From assembly GCA_023052935.1 (NCBI GenBank), contig CM041297.1, forward strand, positions 92,845,521-92,909,520: a stretch of 64,000 nucleotides of DNA, written 5' to 3'. Source of the DNA: Piezodorus guildinii. Taxonomy: Eukaryota > Arthropoda > Insecta > Hemiptera > Pentatomidae. The translations under genes and the position numbers were made by a program. Under the pieces are notes generated by a model that saw nothing but the letters and a program-made list of their open reading frames with translations, was not told the origin of the DNA and searched no databases. Below, piece after piece: positions 55,808 through 64,000 of this stretch (within the stretch, counting starts at the first letter, position 1; every line of letters starts with the position of its first letter).

Positions 55808-56035
55808 TCTTCTGTAACCCACTAGTTTCTATCCTAACACCCTCTTAGATTTCTGATAATCCTCCAAGGCGTCTGAAAAGATGAAGGCTCCGAGACCTTC
55901 TCGTTTACTATATTTTTTTTGTTCCGGCAATGGATAGTTTCTCTACAAGTGTATCATGCCATTATTTAATGTTCTCCTAAAATTTACTTGATGTATTTGA
56001 TAATACAGTTGTAAATTTCAATAAATATTTTTTTT
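55808..56035 (+). pseudogene. jockey-like LINE 3' relic
   Basis: Matches the end of the 34557 element: AACCCACTAGTTTCTATCCT, CCTCCAAGGCGTCTGAAAAG, the short 3'UTR and CAATAAATATTTTTTT-type end with the AATAAA signal. Confidence 0.82.
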
Positions 56036-56496
56036 TTTCAATATATGATAAAAATAAGGTTCTGATCCAGAAAATTTTCTCTTAAATCCTGTAAACATTA
56101 TAAAAACGCATTTATTCTCTTTTGTGTTTCTCGATAATTCAAAATTTGTTGAAATGAACGCAACCAATAAGGTAGTGGGTCTTATTTAAATATATGAAGT
56201 AATACCCACTTAAGACCACCTTCTATTTCACTCCTAAACATATATTCGTTTATATCTGAAAAATCTGAAATACTGATAGTTTGGATCTTTCATAAAAAAT
56301 AATAATAATAAAAACTGAAGAGAATTTATCTATTTTCAAAGCATTGTAAGTATATTTTGCAAGTCGTCACCGTACGCTTAAAATGTTCACAAATTTAAAT
56401 ATTGGTTCAAAAAATTGTTCTCTTTAAAATTGGATTATTGTTATTTTAAATAATGATCTCTCATTTTGTATCAACAACTACAGAGAAAAATAATTT

Positions 56497-56542
<46 letters not shown>

Positions 56543-56895
56543 TAAATTATTTATTAGCCTTTACATAAATCCATTTTTTATTTATTCGATTAGATCCTAA
56601 AATATCAATGCAACCATATATGTATCTTAGGAAGGTCCACTACCTTCAAATTTACTCCACTTGAGCTCTGGTGTCCGAATCTTTTTCGCAATGCTGACGA
56701 TCCTCGACGAACGCTGACCACGGTCGAGCACGCAATGTTACCCGTTCGCACAAAGACTGCTCGAGACAGCGGACACAACATTCCCCTCCCCACACTTCTG
56801 TGGTCAACAGGTTTCGTATGACGTAGCCCGGTGACTAACGCTTAGTGGTTCCCCAGCGATCGCACTAACTAAGTGGAGAATAAGATAATTTAAAT
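56036..56895. other. non-coding stretch with (TA)n and an unclassified G+C-rich patch
   Basis: (TA)n runs at 56497-56541. 56630-56870 is clearly G+C-rich (CCGTTCGCACAAAGACTGC, GGTTCCCCAGCGATCGCAC), has CpGs and a 62-codon minus frame with no known domain. It could be part of an LTR or DNA element; I cannot place it. Confidence 0.45.
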
Positions 56896-56899
56896 ATCA

Positions 56900-57600
56900 A
56901 TTAAAAAACGCGGCAAATTATTACACAATGGTTTATTATTTCCGAATAACAATATTAGGGTATAATTGTTTATAAAGCAGTAGATAGGCAATAAAATAAT
57001 ATGAAAAATAATAAATAATTCCAAGGAAAATATCATATCAACACTACTAATTTCAGAATGCTACATCTGAGCTAATTCTTTTCGGTATTTATTTATTAGG
57101 AGAAAAATTTAGTATAGGGGTATTTATGGATGGAATTTTAATTTTTTTCTTTTCTTTTTTCTCTTTTTATAATAATTCGCGTTTGTTTTTTTGTTTTTTT
57201 TTTTTTGTTAAAAAACATTAATAAATTGTTCCCCAATCTTCAAAAATGACTGAGTTATGGGCGTTTATATGAGCAAGATATCAATTTTTTTCTATTTCTT
57301 ATAATTATTCGCGGTATTTTGGTTTATAAACACTAGTACATTTTTCTCTATTTTCAAGAATAACTGAGTTATTGAATTAAATCACTTCTAATCGGCAGCC
57401 ATTTTAAAAATTACCAGCTGACATCAACATCTAGGTGTTAAAATCATCTTTGCATGCCTTAGTATTTTTGTGGTGAATTTCAAGAATTTGGCCCCGAATT
57501 CCGAAAAAATTCAGCGGACGGCAGACAAACGGTTTTTTTAAATTATTTATTCGGGGTTTACTCATCTTGCAACGTAAGCCTTCAAATTTTTAAGGGGGTA
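56900..57600. repeat. inverted-arm family copy (single arm and body)
   Basis: 56915-57090 matches the arm at 5244-5410 (ACACAATGGT(C/T)TATTAT..., 'ttccaaggaaaatatcatatcaac'). 57290-57530 matches 60890-61090: TTTTTCTCTATTTTCAAGAATAACTGAGTTAT and CAGCGGACGGCAGACAAACG. Confidence 0.6.
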
Positions 57601-57845
57601 GTTTTTTTTTTTTTTTTTTGTTTTTTTTTTTTTTTTTTTTTTTTGTTTTTTTTAATAAAAAAAGATATATGATTACAATTTACGAACACAGCTCTGAGTC
57701 TTAATATTGATGCACTTCTTCCTTACATGTTTTCATAGGCCGTTGAAAAAAGTTGTTGGAAATTTGATACTTTAAAGTACAATCATTATATTAAATTGTA
57801 GCAAGTGAATTCTGGTAGGCATTTTTTTAATTTTGTTATTCATGA

Positions 57846-58080
57846 CCAGCTGTGGTGCAGCGGCTCGTGAGTAAAAATCTAATAGATGGTCCAGGATTTT
57901 TCAAAGAGAACAAAAAATGCTCGGTGATGCTCACCTTCGCAAGGGACTTAAAATGGTGGTCCCGAGCCTGTGCGATGTCAGGTACTCATTAAATATTCCT
58001 ATCCTAATTAAACCTGGAGAGACGAAATTTAGGACTCCCACTGTAGCCACAGTAGCATAAAAGTGACGTTAAAATTATTA
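57846..58080 (+). mobile_element. SINE-1 copy, decayed
   Basis: GACCAGCTGTGGTGCAGCGG head; the B box is deleted. The body from GGTGGTCCCGAGCCTGTGCG to GCATAAAAGTGACGTT is well matched. Confidence 0.82.
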
Positions 58081-58189
58081 AAAAAGTTTTATTTTTTCAG
58101 TAAATATGTTTTAAGACGAAAAATTGTTGCTGTTTGATATCTCTATTAAAATTTAAAATTGTGTTAAAATGAAAAATTCCACCTTTCAA

Positions 58190-58640
58190 ATAAATGAATG
58201 TGATGGAAATATACATGGAAATATGGAGTCATAATATACGTGCGGAGACACTAGACATTAGCAGCACTCCTATAATTATTTGTATTATATTCTTCAACTT
58301 ATATTCTTCAAGTATTCATTCAGAAGGTCTTGCGGCCATCTTCTTTTTAGAGGCCTAGTGGGTTCGAGTGAGAATGGAACTTTCCAAAAAAAAAAGTTTT
58401 AGGCTGAATCAGCAATATATGGGACCATTAAGACGAATCAGTTTATTCGTGATAAAGTAAGGTTCATTGAGAATTTTGAATTGTAAGGAGAAGAATTCGA
58501 TGGGCTAATAGAGACTTGATGGTTAATTCCGTATGTTCAGATTGGGCTTATAGCATTCATGTAAATGAGTCTTATATAGCTTATAGCGGATGGCGTGAAG
58601 CCGAAAACGACGACTAATTTCTCGATTAAATTGTAAATAA
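58190..58640 (-). pseudogene. jockey-like LINE 3' relic, minus
   Basis: Complement of 35240-35520: 'gaaggtcttgcggccatcttctttt', 'ggttcgagtgagaatgg' and 'agacgaatcagtttattcgtgataaagtaagg' follow in order. Heavily decayed. Confidence 0.75.
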
Positions 58641-58984
58641 GATATATTGAGACATCGAAATTTAAGCACTCTTCTACTATATTAATGAGGACTTTTTTAA
58701 AAATCAAATGATCCATTGATTTTTCAAGCAATACATAAAATATGCAATAATATATATCATAATGGGAAAACATGACAATATATTTTTACAAATATCGTAA
58801 AGATTTTATCGACGAGGATATGTATTGTTTTTTTTTTTCTCATCTTTCATTTATTTTCCAAACAAAACATACAAAATAATATATTTGCATACATAAAATT
58901 TCGTAATATTTAAGTTGAATAATACATAAAAATCCACTGTATGTGCCTAAAAGCATTTTTGGCTTTTGCCCGTTTCATTCTATG

Positions 58985-59495
58985 AGGATATTATGCTAAC
59001 AAGATAATTTGGTTATTTTTATGAAATCTAGAAAATTAAAAGTACTTTAGGGAAAGAAAATTTAAAATATCGGCATTTAATCCCTGTCACGCCATTTTAA
59101 TCAGAATGAAAACTACATGATATAAAAGCCTATTAAATTTTACATCGATATAGCGAGTTTAATCAAAATCGTCGGAACCGTTTTCGAGAAAATCGAAAAA
59201 AAGCGCAAAATGCATGATATAAAGTGGCTCTTCTGGTAGGCTCATTTTGATGAAAAAGGTTTTGTAACGTCGCGGGTGTATATTTGTCTTAAATATGAAA
59301 TTTCAGTTTCATAGGACTTACCGTTTCCGCCCGGGAGTTACCACACACACACACACACACACACAGACCTTTTTGCGGGACTTGGTTATTTGGACTCAGG
59401 GGACCCTAAAATGTGTATTTCTGTTGAAACCTGGAATTCGAAAATTTTCACGATCGCAATACTTTTCCTTACTATACATAGTAAGTGAAAGTAAA
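58985..59495 (+). repeat. GTAAG-family repeat (copy I), left-truncated
   Basis: The right ~510 bases are very close to copy A, including CCGCCCGGGAGTTACCACAC, CA run and TAGTAAGTGAAAGTAAA end. Confidence 0.82.
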
Positions 59496-60295
59496 AAAAA
59501 TAAAATGGTTGGTTCACTTCTGGTTCACTGATTTTTAGTAAACATTCAATAACAGGATTGCCACAAACACACACGAAAACATTTGGACTCGAGGGTTTTG
59601 ACACGTGTATCTCCGAATCTCTTTTCCTGCTAAACCTTAACGTCATAACAGGTTGATTTTTTTTTACCTACCTCTGATAAATATAGAGTACTTAATACTG
59701 AAATGATGTTTATAGCTTGAAACAATATTTTCATACCATTAACATAATCATTTCATATAATTCATCATTATCACTAATAAGATAAATTTAAAAACTTTAT
59801 TAGTAATATTTTTCTTTTTATTGCTTAGATAAATAAACTAATGTGTAACGCAAAATCCAACGGAACGCGATTCGCATTTGAAAACACTTAACTAGAAGTG
59901 TTTTTCTAAGATAACCTAAAACAAATATTCTAGGTTCATATCCGATAAACAGGCAAAAATAGAATTGTGTTTGAATAGTTATAAATCAGGCGTGTCCACC
60001 GACATGCCAATCCAATAGTTTGTCGTATCTTCATTGAGATTGATTATTTTTTTTAATACTTTATTATCAATAATCTATAGTTTTCCTTTTCTTTCGTAAA
60101 GAATACGTCTGAAACATAGGTGTATAAAATCTCTCGAGCTTTCATAAAACAAGCAATTTAATATTTTGATTATTTTGAAACGAAATGACAAATGGTAATG
60201 ATAATGATAATAAGAGTCAAGACCAAGCCAAATCTCAAGAAAATCAGATGAACAAATATATAAACTGATTCTATTAAACTCTATAAATAAATTTC
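59496..60295. other. non-coding stretch
   Basis: 59555-59680 is a faint further relic of the GTAAG family (ATTTGGACTC, ACACGTGTATCTCCG). The remainder has nothing recognised. Confidence 0.45.
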
Positions 60296-60404
60296 TGTAT
60301 CATCAAAAATAATTGATTTATGGGCATATTTAATGGGTAAAATTTTAATTTTTTCTTTTCTTTTTTATAATTATTCGCTGTTTTTTTGGTAAAAACACTT
60401 TTTT

Positions 60405-60861
60405 GTTTTTTTTTTTTTTTTTTTTTTTTTTTTATTCGTATGTATTACAGTTTGTCACAATGGACAATAATAATATTGCTAAAGGATCCCATTCATAAGA
60501 TATTTACAATATAAACAAAAGAAATGTCAAATTACATAAAATGAAACCAAACTAAATAAACGTATACAATAACGAAAATTGTAGATAAAATAAATACAAA
60601 TAAATGAAGTTAACAAATGAATAAACAAAGAAACAAAACATTTCACATTCATACGTATGTATAATATTTACAATCAGCAAGGGAACCCCGGACGGGGCTT
60701 GTCCCACCACTTGTGGAAGGACAAGCAGAGTCCAAAGGATCCCAGCGCCTCCCTCTTTGTCCATCTTTAAAAATACGGAGTTACAAGGAGAAAATATAGG
60801 CAAAACTTCGATTTTCCAATTTTGTTTTTCTTTGAATACTGCTTTGCTAAGGCACATCTAA
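60405..60861 (-). mobile_element. LINE 3'UTR insertion
   Basis: Left edge is a 24-T run (poly(A) tail of a minus insertion). The body shares GGAACCCCGG, CCACTTGTGGA and CCCAGCGCCT with 23560-23640. AAACAC flanks both sides (60392-60397, 60862-60867 approximately). The minus open frame of 101 codons in it has no recognised domain. Confidence 0.75.
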
Positions 60862-61108
60862 ACACAATACACATTTTTCTCTATCTTCAAAAATAACTGA
60901 GTATTTATAGGGAAAATTTCAATTTTTTTTATTATTCTCGGATTTTTGGTTAAAAAAACACTAATATTTTTTTTCTCTATCTTCAAAAATAACTGAGTTA
61001 TGGAATTAAATCATTTTTAATCGCCAACCATTATACAGAATAACCACCTGATATGAATGTCTAGGTGCTTGCCGCGGACGGCGGACAAACGAATTTCTTT
61101 TACACGTT

Positions 61109-62291
61109 GTTGTTTGTTTATTTATTCATTTATAATATTTCTTATTAATAATATTTATTCAGTCACTTTATGCTACTATGGCTAATCGGACGATGCTACA
61201 GTGGCAGTCCTAAATTTTGCGTATCCAGGTTTTATGAGGATAGGGATCTTTAACGAGAACCTGACATCGCACAGGCTCGGGACCACCTTTTTACTTTCAC
61301 TTACTATATATAGTAAGGGGAAGTATTGCGATCGTGAAAATTTTCGAATTCCAGTTTTCAACGGAAATACACGTTATAGGGTCCCCTGAGTCCAAATAAC
61401 CAAGTCCCGCAAAAAGGTCTGTGTGTGTGTGGTAACTCCCGGGCGGAAATGGTAAGTCCTATGAAACTGAAATTTCATATTTAAGACAACTATACGCCCG
61501 AGACGTGACAAAACTTTTTTCATCAAAATGAGCTTACCAGAAGAGGCACTTTATACCATGCATTTTGCACCTTTTTTCGATTTTCTCGAAAACGGTTCCG
61601 ACGATTTTGATTAAACTCGCTATATCGATGTAAAATGTAATGGACTTTAATATCATTTAGGTTTTATTTGGATAATAATGGTCTGACAGGGCTTAAATGC
61701 CTATATTTTAAATTATCTTCTCCTAAAGTACCTTTAATTTTGTAGATTCAATAATAATAACGAGATTATCTTGTTAACGCTGATGAAAAACAGGTAAATA
61801 TATAAATTGAATAAATTCGATACCCAACTAAAGGAGAAAACAGAAATAATATTTTTTTAATGCAATTTTTCGTTTTTGAACATAAGAGCAGTAATATACA
61901 TGTATGATATACAGTTGGAAAGCTAAAAATTTTAGAAAAAATATCATCTCAACAAGCTTTTAAAAGTTAATAGAGAGTGATGAAATGAACATAAAACTAA
62001 CTGATTATTTTAGATAATAATATAATAGATTTTTTAATAAAACACATGTTTCTATATAAATTCAATTTGATTAATTCCTTAATAGTTTCACGTATTTTTA
62101 TCTCTAACTGTATTTGAAAATTCTTTCATTGATTTTTAAAATCGAGGTAAGTGAAAGTCGTGTGTTGCCCGCACCAGATTTTTAACTAAGGATTTTTGAC
62201 TCCCATTAAAAAATCCTAGGACCAACTGAATGGGACCTTTGACATAGGAGGCTGTTATGCTAGCCACCCAGCTACAAGTGATGGTCCCTTT
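61109..62291 (-). mobile_element. SINE-1 copy split by a GTAAG-family element, 11-bp TSD
   Basis: Exact direct repeats TTTTACACGTT at 61098-61108 and 62292-62302. The left part (61109-61287) is the SINE 3' half up to CGGGACCACC; the right part (62184-62291) is its tRNA-like head, starting ATCACTTGTAGCTGGGTGG on the minus strand with the B box reduced. The 61288-62183 insert separates them. About 20 bases of SINE are missing at the break. Confidence 0.9.
61288..62183 (-). repeat. GTAAG-family repeat (copy J), full length
   Basis: 896 bp, TTTTTACTTTCACTTACTAT at the left to GCACCAGATTTTT at the right. Because it interrupts a known SINE, it defines the family's outer boundaries: the T-run plus ACTTTCACTTAC on one side and ACCAGATTTTT on the other. 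TTTTTA occurs at both edges (61288-61293, 62179-62184 region), possibly the target duplication or part of the ends. Confidence 0.88.
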
Positions 62292-62399
62292 TTTTACACG
62301 TTATTCAGTTTCTGCGTATCTTTAAACGTAGGCCTTCACATGTTTTTTTTTGTTTTTTTTCGATTTCAAAGGTTCATCTCTCAGCTAAGTTAATCGTCT

Positions 62400-62854
62400 T
62401 GAGAAGATGTTTGGCCAATAATAACCATTCTCAGCTTTTTGCCTCTACAATCAACAACAAAGGTTCATTATTGAAAATAATAAACCAAAAATGGAATATT
62501 ATTGGAGTCCTTTCCGATTCTTATGTGACTATTAAAAGAATTATTTTTTCCATAGTCAGCCAGACGTGTCAATTCAAAAAGTTGGCCTTAAGCAACCTTT
62601 GGCCTAATTTATTTTGGGCACTCTGTTGGTTTGTATATATTTTAATTTCATTTTTCAAGTAAAATTTTCGTACATCCACTTTTTTTCCGGTTCTTGAAAA
62701 ATGATAAACACATACTCTATCAACAGCCTGACTCATGTCTATAATAGTATCACTCTTTCTTTGATTATTTTATCGTAGCCGCTGACTTCAATCAAAATCT
62801 TTTCGGAGTTTTCTGTGTTAGCTTAACAAGGATTCAAGATCTCTCTCTCTCTCT

Positions 62855-62919
<65 letters not shown>

Positions 62920-64000
62920 TATAGTTACTGAATAAAAGTGTTTTGTAATTTACAGTGAATAATATCTATTTGGTATTCTAAGCCTTTTGAATAATGAAGA
63001 ACTCTTTAATGACGAACCTCATCCCCAAAGCACCTCAAAGTTGTAGTAGTTCCTTAATTAAAAATTTACCATCAGCTAATAGCGTTAAAGTTACATTTTA
63101 AGTTTCAAGATGACTTGTAGTCGAAAGAGGAGTCTCCAGAAGGAAAGTTGATTTTCTGGAAAATTAATTTTCTAAAGTGGCGTTAAATTGAAGGATCTTG
63201 CGGGTCAAAGGCTGGAGCCTTGTTCGCACGGTGCTCAGTTCCAAAAAGTTTTCGAGTCTTTCAGGTAATATTTGTACTTAAGTCCGTTTTATGTTAATAT
63301 TGACAACCTGCTTACCTAATTACATGTTTGAAAAAGCGGTTCTGGACAAGTACTACTGAGAAAAAAACTTAACACCCAACCAACAAATTCAGGTTATTCC
63401 AAACTTTATTTGACAAGGATGTCTTAACGCTGCATTCGGCATTAGATTTTGATTTTAACTCATTACTTTTTCATAACTACACCGAGCGTTTCATTTTCTA
63501 TGGTTAAACTCGATAATTAATTCTCTTTAATATAAATTTCATGTTAAGATAGGTAAAAGTAAAAAAAAAGACTACTTCAAACAAAGATTTCAGTAGGTCA
63601 TAATGAACTGCCGATAGAAGTGAAATTAACTTAAAATCTACTGGCACTCCAAGTTATAAATCCATCCCTTTTAATTATTTGTATTTACTGTTAGTATTTA
63701 CATGTATATCAATCATGATTTTTCTTATTAATTATTTATTTGTGCTTTCAAGGAAATCGAAACGAGAAAAGAAAATCCTTTTTGAAATTCAAGGTTTGCA
63801 CTGGAATTTGTTTGGGAATAAAAGTAAGTTTGCACGAGCAGATTATGTTATGAATGTATGTTTTGTTATTATTGTTTCATTCAAGTATAAAGCATTATCA
63901 CCTGGTAGACATATATCACCTTAAATTTCGTTATGGTAATAGTGTGACTTTAAAATATATAGTTAATTATGTATTGCTAAGTCAACCGTATGAGTTCGTG
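62400..64000. other. non-coding stretch with a (TC)n(TA)n microsatellite
   Basis: (TC)n at 62840-62856 runs into (TA)n at 62857-62914. Two plus-strand frames (62399-62662, 63679-63924) of 81-87 codons have no family resemblance; the second begins with a hydrophobic segment (YLLLVFTCISIMIFLINYLF) but AT-rich DNA produces such frames by chance. Nothing else is recognised. Confidence 0.45.

Larger units (their letters stand above)
60300..62400. repeat. inverted-arm family copy broken by several insertions
   Basis: Pieces of one old element: 60300-60404, 60862-61108 and 62292-62400. The first and second flank a LINE tail; the second and third flank a SINE (with its own insert) and are joined by the duplicated TTTTACACGTT. 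Compare the uninterrupted copy at 57120-57600. Confidence 0.7.

Noticed and set aside
56630..56870. G+C-rich patch as a CpG-island promoter
   Set aside because: No adjoining exon or core promoter element; equally consistent with a repeat fragment.

Overview
The window is arthropod nuclear DNA, most likely from an insect. It is AT-rich, has spliced minus-strand exons, no bacterial gene layout, and is saturated with transposable elements (TEs) that are typical of arthropods: jockey-type LINEs, Penelope-like elements, mariner and Tc1 transposons, and tRNA-derived SINEs. The taxon cannot be fixed more closely from the sequence. Almost every open frame of 60-100 codons here is chance AT-rich or repeat-derived sequence.

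Host gene: two minus-strand coding exons (13626-13736 and 6700-6816) join in phase 0 and read as the N-terminus of an NRAMP/SLC11 divalent-metal transporter (the Malvolio/DMT1 family), including its DPGN metal-binding motif. They are separated by a 6.8 kb intron made largely of repeats. The rest of the gene would lie beyond base 1. The second exon seems to lack one base just after DPGN. A weaker candidate last exon of another minus-strand gene lies at 15976-16062.

Repeat landscape: (1) an unclassified ~0.9 kb family, called here 'GTAAG family', has 11 copies ending in ACTTTCACTTAC / GTAAGTGAAAGT and an internal CA run. (2) Jockey-like LINEs range from a nearly intact 736-codon ORF2 piece (44988-47467, 12-bp target duplication) to about ten relics and 3' tails. 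(3) Penelope-like elements include a 1.7 kb copy (44261-48446) whose GIY-YIG endonuclease relic sits between inverted pLTRs bearing hammerhead-ribozyme-like cores, plus several solo pLTR-like fragments. (4) There are three kinds of tRNA-derived SINE; two copies of one kind have exact 13-bp target duplications. (5) DNA transposons include a mariner with a deleted core (23977-24885), a Tc1-like copy with ~230-bp inverted repeats (53308-54795), a 1.5 kb element with ~250-bp inverted repeats and no gene (9017-10522), a 244-bp MITE (10587-10830) and three copies of a hairpin MITE (27417, 27882, 30093). (6) A Ty3/gypsy pol relic lies at 19358-19956.

Nesting gives a relative age order: jockey inside Penelope (44-48 kb); GTAAG-family copy inside a SINE inside an older inverted-repeat family that also took a LINE tail (60.3-62.4 kb); mariner and LINE tails inside a GTAAG-family copy (23.2-25.3 kb); one LINE inside another (14.3-15.9 kb). 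The strongest structural oddity is a nearly perfect 480-bp palindrome (26809-27288) built from a Penelope-like terminal repeat.
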